DNA from: Streptosporangiales bacterium
GTDB taxonomy: Bacteria; Actinomycetota; Actinomycetes; Streptosporangiales; WHSR01
Assembly (NCBI GenBank): GCA_009379995.1
Contig: WHSR01000055.1
Span: forward strand, 1 to 37,814
Length of the DNA stretch: 37,814 bases
Direction: 5' to 3'
Positions 22,972 to 29,357 of the stretch are shown here, piece after piece. Position 1 is the first letter of the stretch. Every line of letters starts with the position of its first letter. The notes below the pieces were generated by a model. That model had not been told where the DNA came from and did not search any database. It worked only from the letters and a program-made list of their open reading frames with translations. The position numbers and the translations under genes are program-made.

Positions 22972-23553
22972 TCAGTGGCGCCAGGGGGAGACGCGGTCGT
23001 GGTCGAGCAGGTCGGGCCGCGCGAGCGTGTCGAGCATGAGGTGTACCGCGTGTGCCACGTCCTGGGTCCAGGCGTAGCACTGCTCCGCGGATCGACACTG
23101 CGTCGGGGCACGACTTTGCGGGGCGGCGACGATCGCCGGGGCGTCGGCACGCACCTGCGCGGCGTCCGCAGTCGGGTCGCGAAGGGTCACTCCGGCCGTG
23201 ACGGCAAGCTCACCCACGTCGGAGAGCTGGCCCTGCAGCCACTCCCACGGCTGGGCCTTGACGACGTCGGCCCAGTGACGTTCGGACGGCTCGACGCCAT
23301 CGAAGCGGGGGTGGAAGTGGGCGGCCTCGAAGGCTCCCGGCGCGCCGTCGATGCGGTCGAAGAGGTCGGCCCGCCACACCGGCTGGTCCAGCAGGATCCG
23401 CTGGGCGGCCGACTCGGACCCGCGATGTGGCTGGGCATCCAGCCGGCGGAGTTCGATCCGTGCCCCGTGTTCCAGGTGGCTGTCGGCCAGGTCGATCTCG
23501 AACCAGTGCCGGACAAGCACCGCGACCTCGTTGTAGACGAACGCCTGCAGCAC
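22972..23553 (-). CDS. Hypothetical protein, family not recognised
   Basis: 193 aa, transcribed just ahead of the MmcQ/YjbR gene. I do not recognise the family. What can be seen: no signal peptide or membrane segment; a beta-rich N-terminal half (VAVLVRHWFEIDLADSHLEHGARIELRRL); a middle segment rich in aromatic and acidic residues (AHFHPRFDGVEPSERHWADVV, then QPWEWL); and a C-terminal helix with VAHAVHLMLDTLARPDLL. Scattered His and Asp residues could bind metal, but no known motif is evident. Codon use and GC-rich third positions look genuine. Confidence 0.6.
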   Translation of the reverse strand: MLQAFVYNEVAVLVRHWFEIDLADSHLEHGARIELRRLDAQPHRGSESAAQRILLDQPVWRADLFDRIDGAPGAFEAAHFHPRFDGVEPSERHWADVVKAQPWEWLQGQLSDVGELAVTAGVTLRDPTADAAQVRADAPAIVAAPQSRAPTQCRSAEQCYAWTQDVAHAVHLMLDTLARPDLLDHDRVSPWRH

Positions 23554-23607
23554 CGCGCCGCTCCTCTCGGCCGACCTCGGGTACTGCCATCCTGCCTCCG
23601 ACGGTCG

Positions 23608-24023
23608 CTAGGCAAAAGACCGCTCGATCTTGCGGAGCCGATGCCGGCCGACGAAGCCAAGGAAGCCAATCGCGAGGACCCACGGAGCGCCGAGGACCGA
23701 AAGGCCAAAGTCCGCGGTCAACTGGGCGAGAAGGAGCAGCACGACGACGATCCATACCGGCCCGCCGAAGACCGTCATGACCCGCCTCGCCCGGGCGATC
23801 GCGGGAATGTGCACCCTGTCGTCCGCGATGGACGAACGGGCCGGACCGGCGAGCGTCACGGCCTGTGCCGCGATAACCGCGACCTCGGCAAGCACGGCGA
23901 CGACCATCGAGACGTTGCCGGCAGAGCTACGGGTCCAACCGACATGTAGTAAATGGCCAGCTGGAAAAGGACAATACCCGGAAGCGGTAGGAGACACAGC
24001 GCAGCGAGCAGGGCCAGCCTCGA
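23608..24023 (-). pseudogene. Small multi-pass membrane protein, probably frameshifted
   Basis: Reading leftwards, a strong hydrophobic helix (LALLAALCLLPLPGIVLFQL) in one frame ends near 23945. Three more helices follow in a second frame: MVVAVLAEVAVIAAQAVTLAG, VFGGPVWIVVVLLLLAQL and VLGAPWVLAIGFLGFVG. A single frame change near 23940 would join them into a four-helix protein. Alternatively the real gene starts at the ATG at 23907 and is a 99-aa three-helix protein, with the first helix a chance event. The family is not recognised. The divergent type VII-like cassette begins 360 bp away. Confidence 0.4.
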
Positions 24024-24384
24024 CCGCTCGTGCCGTCCCCCGCCCGGCGGCCGGCTCCCGTACCGCAACGCGCTCCCCGGCGTGCTGCCCAGCCGAGCCT
24101 CACCTCTCCGCCCGTCTCCAGGGTCCTGGCCGGGAGTCAACCTTCGCCCAGTCTCGGCTTCCGGGTGGCCCAGGATCTCTTGGATGTCCGGATTACGCCA
24201 CATGTGCTGCCACGGCCAGCCTTCCGCTGATACCATTCCCCCTCGACTGAGCGCCTCCTCATCTCGTCTCATCTGGGCGGCGCGCGGGGAGATCTTTATC
24301 GAGACATACGGGGGTCAGGTCGGCCTTAACTCTTGCCTCATTCACCGTCGTACGCCACTTCGAGACCTCACTGCGGAGGGCATC
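24024..24384. other. Intergenic region upstream of the type VII-like cassette
   Basis: About 360 bases without a convincing gene on either strand; the open frames here lack recognisable motifs. It separates the minus-strand membrane protein from the plus-strand YbaB/WXG cassette and presumably holds the cassette promoter. I cannot assign convincing -35/-10 elements. Confidence 0.5.
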
Positions 24385-24741
24385 GTGCTGGAAGACATGG
24401 TGGCCAGGGCCGACGAGCTCAAACGGTCGCTAGAAGAGAAAGGTCGGCAGATCGAGGAGGTCCACCAGGAGCTCGCCGATCTACGGTTCACCTGGGAATC
24501 CGGCGACGGCCTGCTCGCCGTCGCCCTGGACGGGCAGGGAAGTGTCCTCGAGCTGTCCATCGACCCGGCGGCGCTGCAGCAGGCCCATCCGCAATACCTG
24601 GGCGGCCAAATCGTGACTGCCATCAATGAGGCGCGCGCCTACGTCACCGAGGAGACCAGGGAGCGGATCGAGGAAGTGCTCGGTGCGAACGTGGTGGACG
24701 AGATCGTGTCCGAAGCCAAAGAGCACGACGCGGATCGTTGA
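24385..24741 (+). CDS. YbaB/EbfC family protein (type VII-associated type), first of two
   Basis: 118 aa from the GTG at 24385, five bases after GCGGAGGG; upstream in-frame starts exist but lack a site. The N-terminus is a helix with heptad-like spacing (LEDMVARADELKRSLEEKGRQIEEVHQEL). It is followed by the YbaB beta hairpin (GLLAVALDGQGSVLELSIDPAAL) and a C-terminal helix. YbaB/EbfC proteins are small nucleoid-associated dimers; actinomycete versions often lie upstream of WXG100 genes, as here. Twelve bases separate its stop from the ATG of the second YbaB-like gene, so they form one operon. Confidence 0.82.
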   Translation: MLEDMVARADELKRSLEEKGRQIEEVHQELADLRFTWESGDGLLAVALDGQGSVLELSIDPAALQQAHPQYLGGQIVTAINEARAYVTEETRERIEEVLGANVVDEIVSEAKEHDADR

Positions 24742-24753
24742 GTGGGGGCCGAG

Positions 24754-25056
24754 ATGTCGCTCAAGGATATCGAGAACCTCGTCGCGGAGGTCGAGGAGGA
24801 CCTGGCGCGCACCCGACAGACGGCTGCGCAGCTCCATCGGGCACGGGTGAAGCAGCCGATCGAGCGCGGGATGGGCACGGTCGTGGTCAGCGGCTATGGT
24901 CGGCTCCTCGACGTCGAGCTCGATCCGATGGCGATCAGACACGCGGATCCGCGGCGGTTGGGTTCGTACATCGTGAATGCGCTCAAGGCGGCGGAGGCCA
25001 AGGCGGAGCAGACGCGGGCGGACCGCTTCAACGAGATACGCCGAACCGCGGGATGA
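24754..25056 (+). CDS. YbaB/EbfC family protein, second of two
   Basis: 100 aa from the ATG at 24754, with GGGGG seven bases upstream; a GTG at 24742 immediately after the previous stop is an alternative. It shows the same plan as its neighbour: an N-terminal helix (LKDIENLVAEVEEDLARTRQT), the hairpin (GTVVVSGYGRLLDVELDPMAI) and a C-terminal helix (LGSYIVNALKAAEAKAEQTRADRF). The two paralogues could form a heterodimer. The WXG-type gene follows after 38 bases. Confidence 0.82.
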   Translation: MSLKDIENLVAEVEEDLARTRQTAAQLHRARVKQPIERGMGTVVVSGYGRLLDVELDPMAIRHADPRRLGSYIVNALKAAEAKAEQTRADRFNEIRRTAG

Positions 25057-25094
25057 CTGACAGGTTTGTCGGACGACGATCGAGGAGTTTACGC

Positions 25095-25412
25095 ATGGGC
25101 ATCTACTACAAGGTCGTCCCGGATGCGCTGCGCAAGGCGGTCCAGTTCGTGGACGGGGCCGCCGACGGGTGGCAGAACGCCAAGAACGCGCTGAACGGCC
25201 AAAGTCTCGGCGGCGACGACCTCGGACTCCTTGGCAATAAGGCGGAAGTGCCACCCAAGTACAACGAGGCGCTCCAGGACACCGTCCAGAACCTCACCGA
25301 CGGGGAGAAGAAGTTGCGGGAGGCCGCGACCGCACTGGGCAAGGTGGCCAAAGTATACGAGAGCAAGGACGAGGAGTACTACAAGAAGTTCGGGTACGTC
25401 GACCGGCAGTGA
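25095..25412 (+). CDS. WXG100-like type VII secretion substrate candidate
   Basis: 105 aa from the ATG at 25095, with GAGGAG upstream. It is predominantly helical, acidic/basic mixed and free of a signal peptide, matching the ~100-aa WXG100 size. The hairpin position has W26-Q-N instead of W-x-G. The C-terminus carries Tyr88-x3-Asp92 (VYESKDEEYYKKF), the YxxxD/E secretion signal used by actinobacterial ESX systems. The gene sits between YbaB genes and a second WXG-type protein, so I infer a secreted partner pair. No EccC or other ESX machinery is inside the window. Confidence 0.75.
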   Translation: MGIYYKVVPDALRKAVQFVDGAADGWQNAKNALNGQSLGGDDLGLLGNKAEVPPKYNEALQDTVQNLTDGEKKLREAATALGKVAKVYESKDEEYYKKFGYVDRQ

Positions 25413-25475
25413 CGGGCAGCCGGCGACCGGTCCGTTGATACGCGGGGACAAGCTTGCTGGAAAGGATCTTCAGTT

Positions 25476-26123
25476 ATGCCACCACCTTTTCCTGAGGAAA
25501 ACGCGGGCACCATCGTCGAATACGCTCAACGGACGGGTGAAATGGCGGCCAAGAAGGTCGTCGACGAGATCCGTGACATCTTGGGTCATCCGGAGAAGGT
25601 GGAGCCGATGATCACCAGGTGGGATCCGGACGCCTTTAAGGAGATCAAGAAGGGCCGCGAAGACCTCGTCACCATGCAGTCCGACCTGGCCGCCTGGTGG
25701 GAGGGGTCCGCCTACGACGCCTTCAACAAATATATGGAGGGCTTCAGCAAATCCTTCGAGTCGCTCGAAAAGGTTATGGCCGACGTCTCCGACGTCCTGG
25801 AGGGCATGGCCAAACTCGTCAACGAAACCTACCAGAAGGCGATCAAACTCATCGCGGAGACCGCCGCCGCGATCCTCGAGGCCACCGGCGGGATCATCGG
25901 CAGCATCAAGGACTGGCTCGGGGCCCTCGGTGAAGTGGTCAAGCTGTTGGGTCAGTTCGTCAGGCTGTACGGGGACCTCATGGCCTCCATCACGGATTTC
26001 CTGTACCGGTATCGCGAGCAGGCACGGAACGCCGCGCAGGCGGTCGCCAGGATCGAACTGCCGCCAACGGTGCCGACCTCGATTAGCATTCCGGATGCCT
26101 GGGACGTCCGCACCCAGAACTGA
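25476..26123 (+). CDS. WXG-domain protein with hydrophobic C-terminal region
   Basis: 215 aa from the ATG at 25476, with GGAAAGGA upstream. A WXG hairpin is visible: long helix, W75-E-G77 (SDLAAWWEGSAYDAFNKYM), then a second helix (FSKSFESLEKVMADVSDVLEGMAKL). Beyond the WXG domain come amphipathic/hydrophobic helices (IKLIAETAAAILEATGGIIGSI, VVKLLGQFVRLYGDLMA) and a short Pro-rich tail. The size and plan recall LXG/PE-like carrier proteins, with no obvious toxin domain. It probably pairs with the product of 25095-25412 and is exported by an ESX apparatus located elsewhere. Confidence 0.75.
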   Translation: MPPPFPEENAGTIVEYAQRTGEMAAKKVVDEIRDILGHPEKVEPMITRWDPDAFKEIKKGREDLVTMQSDLAAWWEGSAYDAFNKYMEGFSKSFESLEKVMADVSDVLEGMAKLVNETYQKAIKLIAETAAAILEATGGIIGSIKDWLGALGEVVKLLGQFVRLYGDLMASITDFLYRYREQARNAAQAVARIELPPTVPTSISIPDAWDVRTQN

Positions 26124-26179
26124 CCGACGGGGCGGCAACAGCGGTCCCGCACAGCAGTCGAAGGAGCAGGCAGAAGCAG

Positions 26180-26770
26180 ATGAAGGCGCAGCGGTGCGTT
26201 TTCGGTGCGTTCACGGCGGTGGTGATGGTGATGCTTGGCGCCTGCGGTCAAGGCTCCGCCGAGCAGGGCAAGTACTCCGCGCTCCCGGAGCCGTGTGACC
26301 TCGTGGATGACGGGACGGCGCAGCAGCTTGTCGGCAGCACGGCCAGTGAGTCCGGTCCGAGCGCTCCCACGATGAACGGGGAGTCGGCCTCCTGTTCGTG
26401 GGAGTTCGACGCGGAGGACGTCCCCGGTCAGGGGGGCAGGTACCGGCGCACCCTGAGCGTCGAGGTCATCCTCTACAAGAACACCGACCAGGGCTCCAGC
26501 GTCGAAAACGCCGAAAGCAGCTTCCAGACGAGCATGGAGCAGTCCAACGGCTCGGCGCTGTCCGGCGTCGGCGAGGAGGCCTTCTGGCGGTTCGAGACGC
26601 CCACGCTCACCCGGGGCGGAACGCTGAGCTTCCGGGACAGCAACCTGGTGGTCAACGTCGTCTACCAGGGCGACGATGTTAACGCGTCAGGCAAGGCGCA
26701 AAGCATGACGGAGGCGGGAGCCAAGAAGGGGGCGCTGGACGCCGCCAAGGCCATCGTCGGCCATATCTAA
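26180..26770 (+). CDS. DUF3558-like lipoprotein
   Basis: 196 aa from the ATG at 26180, with AAGGAG upstream. A signal peptide ends in the lipobox LGAC (Cys22). The mature domain starts with LPEPCDLVDDGTAQQLVG, and CSWEF completes a likely disulfide, the pattern of DUF3558 lipoproteins common in actinomycetes and often found near ESX genes. The C-terminal segment (TEAGAKKGALDAAKAIVGHI) fits the family. It is the last gene of the cassette, so it may receive or dock the secreted WXG proteins on the outer face of the membrane (inference). Confidence 0.82.
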   Translation: MKAQRCVFGAFTAVVMVMLGACGQGSAEQGKYSALPEPCDLVDDGTAQQLVGSTASESGPSAPTMNGESASCSWEFDAEDVPGQGGRYRRTLSVEVILYKNTDQGSSVENAESSFQTSMEQSNGSALSGVGEEAFWRFETPTLTRGGTLSFRDSNLVVNVVYQGDDVNASGKAQSMTEAGAKKGALDAAKAIVGHI

Positions 26771-26777
26771 CCCAGAT

Positions 26778-27010
26778 CTAGAGATGCCCTTGGACGGCCT
26801 GGATCACGTCCTCGACCGCCAGGCCGACCCGCTCGGCGGCGGCATCCGGGTCGGGCTGGCCGGCCTCGAGCCAGGCGATGACCGCGCCCGTGGCCACCGT
26901 GGGTACGAGTCGTGCGGCCAGTCCGCCCAGGAAGGGTCGGGATCATCTCGGCGAGCTAGCGGTGGGCAACGCTCGCCATACCGGCACGGAACTCGTCCAT
27001 CAGGTTTGTC
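26778..27010 (-). pseudogene. TetR-family regulator remnant (C-terminal domain only)
   Basis: Read leftwards, DEFRAGMASVAHR is followed by an in-frame TAG and then LAEMIPT. A frame change then leads to LGGLAARLVPTVATGAVIAW and an ending EDVIQAVQGHL before a TAG at 26778-26780. This is a normal TetR C-terminal ligand-binding end (AxxxAxxWL type), but the DNA-binding N-terminus is missing and the frame is broken twice. It lies divergent to the P450 gene, the usual position of a local repressor, with operator-like sites still present between them. Confidence 0.68.
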
Positions 27011-27020
27011 CAGGCTCCTT

Positions 27021-27038
27021 GTTTACTCGGCAGTGTAC
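27021..27038 (+). promoter_or_regulatory. Operator-like site O1 (inverted partner of O2)
   Basis: An 18-bp site with the pattern gtttactc-n5-tgtac. The reverse complement of 27063-27080 gives the same pattern with the same spacing, so the two sites match at 13 fixed positions and face each other across the P450 promoter. The half-sites resemble TetR-type operators. Confidence 0.6.
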
Positions 27039-27056
27039 GAGCTCTCCGGTTAGCTC

Positions 27057-27062
27057 TATGAT
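27057..27062 (+). promoter_or_regulatory. Candidate -10 element (tatgat) for the P450 gene
   Basis: TATGAT lies eight bases before the P450 ATG at 27071. Transcription would begin at or next to the start codon, which would give a leaderless mRNA, and no ribosome-binding site is present. The -35 region overlaps the end of site O1. Confidence 0.5.
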
Positions 27063-27080
27063 GTACAATTATGAGTAAAC
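27063..27080 (-). promoter_or_regulatory. Operator-like site O2, overlapping the P450 start codon
   Basis: The reverse complement reads gtttactc-n5-tgtac, the same as O1. The site covers the expected transcription start and the ATG at 27071, so a bound repressor would block initiation directly. Confidence 0.6.
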
Positions 27081-28273
27081 AAACCATCGAGGACACCCGC
27101 TCTGGGGAACTGCCGGCGCTGCCGTTCGACCGGCCGGACCTGCTGGCGGTCGCGCCGTTGCTCCGCAAGCTTCAGGCCGACTGCCCGATCAGCCGGGTGC
27201 GCACGCCCGCCGGTGACCAGGCGTGGCTGGTCACCCGGTACGACAAGGTGCGGCGGCTGCTCGCCGACGACCGGCTAGGTCTTTCCCATCCCGATCCGGA
27301 CAACGCGGCGCGCGTCAACGAATCAGTCTTCTTCGGCGGCGCGTCCGGGAACTACGAGACCGAGCACGCCGACCGGGCCCGGATGCGCTCCCGGCTGCAG
27401 CCGTACTTCTCGCCCAGACGGATGCGGGCGTTTCGCCCCCGGGTGGAGGCCCTTGTCGAGGAACTGCTCGACCGGATCGCGGCTCGGACGCCCCCGCTGG
27501 ACCTGCACGAGGCCTTGTCGGTCCCGCTGCCGATCCTGGTGATCTGCGAGCTCCTGGGCGTGCCGTACGAGGATCGGGCGCGGTTCCGGGCCTGGACGCA
27601 GGGCATCGCCGACACCCGCGACCGGCAGCGCTCGGAGGCGGCCCTGGCGGACCTGTTCGGCTACACCTGTGAGCTGGTACGCCGCAAGCGCGCCCACCCC
27701 GACGACGGGGTGATCTCCGGTCTGTGCGCGACCGAGGACAACGACGACGAGGTCGCCATGCTGGCAGCCATCCTGCTGTTCGCCGGCCACGAGACCACTG
27801 TCGTCCAGATCGATCTCGGCGTGCTGCTCATGCTCACCGGCAACGACCAGCGGCAGGCCCTGCTGGACGATCCCGCCCTGCTTCCGGCGGCGGTCGAGGA
27901 GATCCTGCGCGGTGGGGGTACGGGTGGTGGCGGCGTGCCCAGGTACGCACGCGAGGACATCGACGTCGGCGGGGTGACCGTCCGCGCCGGTGAGCTCCTG
28001 CTGCTCGACACCGGGGCGGCCAACCACGACGAACGCGTCTTCGCCGGCCCAGACCGCTTCGACGTCACCCGTCCGCCGAGCCCACACGTCACGTTCGGGC
28101 ACGGCCCGCACTACTGCATCGGCGCGCCGCTGGCCCGCATCGAGCTGCAGGCGGTGTTCGGGCGGCTGTTCCAGCGCTTCCCGACCATGCGCCTGGCCGT
28201 GCCGCTGGAACGGGTGAAGGTCCGCAACGACCTGCTGACCGGCGGCCTGGACGAGCTCCCGGTGACCTGGTGA
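27071..28273 (+). CDS. Cytochrome P450 (bacterial class I type)
   Basis: 400 aa. P450 landmarks in order: the I-helix LLFAGHETTVVQ (oxygen-activating AGHETT), the K-helix ExxR in EEILRGG, and the haem loop FGHGPHYCIGAPLAR with proximal Cys349. Length and motifs fit soluble actinobacterial P450s that need a separate ferredoxin and reductase; none is adjacent. The substrate is unknown. The stop overlaps the start of a methyltransferase gene (GTGA), so a hydroxylation plus O-methylation pair is likely. The ATG is probably the 5' end of the mRNA, and the gene is flanked by two inverted operator-like sites and a decayed TetR gene. Confidence 0.93.
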   Translation: MSKQTIEDTRSGELPALPFDRPDLLAVAPLLRKLQADCPISRVRTPAGDQAWLVTRYDKVRRLLADDRLGLSHPDPDNAARVNESVFFGGASGNYETEHADRARMRSRLQPYFSPRRMRAFRPRVEALVEELLDRIAARTPPLDLHEALSVPLPILVICELLGVPYEDRARFRAWTQGIADTRDRQRSEAALADLFGYTCELVRRKRAHPDDGVISGLCATEDNDDEVAMLAAILLFAGHETTVVQIDLGVLLMLTGNDQRQALLDDPALLPAAVEEILRGGGTGGGGVPRYAREDIDVGGVTVRAGELLLLDTGAANHDERVFAGPDRFDVTRPPSPHVTFGHGPHYCIGAPLARIELQAVFGRLFQRFPTMRLAVPLERVKVRNDLLTGGLDELPVTW

Positions 28274-28887
28274 GCCGCCCGATCTTCGCCCGCTTCTGGG
28301 CTTTGGTGAGCCCCGGCATGGACCGTGGCGGCCTGGCGGAGCGCCGCCGGGAACTGCTCGCCGGACTGTGCGGGCGGGTGATCGAGGTAGGTGCCGGCGA
28401 CGGCCTTAACTTCGCCTATTATCCCGAGCAGGTCACCGCCGTGCTCGCGGTGGAACCCGAGCCGTACCTCCGGGAGATCGCCTGGCGCAACGCCGAGCGG
28501 GCGGCCGTGCCGATCGAGGTCGTCGACGGTCTCGCCGACGAGCTCCCAGCCGCCGACGGGGCCTTCGACGCGGCGGTCGCCTCGCAGCTGCTGTGCTCTG
28601 TCCCCGACCAGCACGCGGCGCTGGGCGAGGTACACCGCGTGGTCAGGGCCGGCGGGCAGCTGCGCTTCCTTGAGCACGTCCGCGCCGGCACGCCGGGGCT
28701 GCGGCGCGTGCAGCGTGTGGTCGACGCCACCGTCTGGCCGATCCTCTTCGGCGGCTGCCACACCGGCCGAGACACGGTGGCCGCGATTGAGAAGGCCGGG
28801 TTCGCCATCGAACGGCTCGACCTTCCCGACCTGCCCATCCCTGCGCCGGCCTCGCCGTACGTCCTCGGCACGGCACACCGGCCCTAG
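28270..28887 (+). CDS. Class I SAM-dependent methyltransferase, METTL7-like
   Basis: 205 aa from the GTG at 28270, overlapping the P450 stop by four bases. The SAM motif is VIEVGAGDGLNFAYYP with the acidic end AVEPEPYL. The segment FDAAVASQLLCSVPDQHAALGEVHRVVRAGGQLRFLEHV is the Methyltransf_11 core in the METTL7/ubiE-like arrangement. The C-terminus (GGCHTGRDTVAAIEKAGFAIE) is characteristic of that subgroup. It probably methylates the product of the P450, given the translational overlap; the substrate is unknown. Confidence 0.88.
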   Translation: MSRPIFARFWALVSPGMDRGGLAERRRELLAGLCGRVIEVGAGDGLNFAYYPEQVTAVLAVEPEPYLREIAWRNAERAAVPIEVVDGLADELPAADGAFDAAVASQLLCSVPDQHAALGEVHRVVRAGGQLRFLEHVRAGTPGLRRVQRVVDATVWPILFGGCHTGRDTVAAIEKAGFAIERLDLPDLPIPAPASPYVLGTAHRP

Positions 28888-28925
28888 CCGCGGGACGGCC
28901 GAGGCCGGTCGCGTCACCGCCCCGG

Positions 28926-29357
28926 TCAGCTCGGCCGGCGGTGCAGCGCGACCACCGGGATGACCCGCGACGTCCTGGCCTGGTACTCGGCGAAGGCCGG
29001 GACGAGCTCGGCCTGGCGGGCGTACAGCCGGTCGCGCTCCTCGCCGTGCAGCGGGACCGCCGTCGCCTGGTAGGTCTCGGCGCCGACCTCGACGGTGAGT
29101 TCCGGGTTGGCCAACAGGTTGTGGTACCAGGCCGGGTGCGTCGGCCTGCCGGCGTTGGAGGCGAAGACCAGAATCCGGTCGCCGTCCTGCAGGTACCTCA
29201 CCGGGTTGGTTCGGCGCCTGCTGGTCTTGGCGCCGGTGGTGGTCAGCAGCGCCAACGTGCCCCCCTCGAACGGGCCGCCTACCTTCCCACCGTTCGCCCG
29301 GAACTCGTCGATGATCGCCTGGTTCCGGTTCTCTGCCCTCTGCTTCTCCTCGGCCAT
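28926..29357 (-). CDS. DDN-type F420-dependent nitroreductase/quinone reductase, possible independent start
   Basis: The last 143 residues of the fused frame begin at an ATG at 29357 preceded by AAGGGA at a suitable distance, so they may be made as a separate protein. The domain contains GGTLALLTTTGAKTSRRRTNPVRYL, ILVFASNAGRPTHPAWYHNL and NPELTVEVG, the hallmark motifs of the deazaflavin (F420)-dependent nitroreductase/quinone reductase family (PF04075). Its length matches stand-alone members (about 140-150 aa). Such proteins reduce quinones or other substrates at the membrane with F420H2. This entry is an alternative reading of part of the feature above. Confidence 0.65.
   Translation of the reverse strand: MAEEKQRAENRNQAIIDEFRANGGKVGGPFEGGTLALLTTTGAKTSRRRTNPVRYLQDGDRILVFASNAGRPTHPAWYHNLLANPELTVEVGAETYQATAVPLHGEERDRLYARQAELVPAFAEYQARTSRVIPVVALHRRPS

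Noticed and set aside
27021..27080. Single long palindrome from the outer gtttactc/gagtaaac pair
   Set aside because: The 43-base separation is too large for one operator; two inverted 18-bp sites explain it better.
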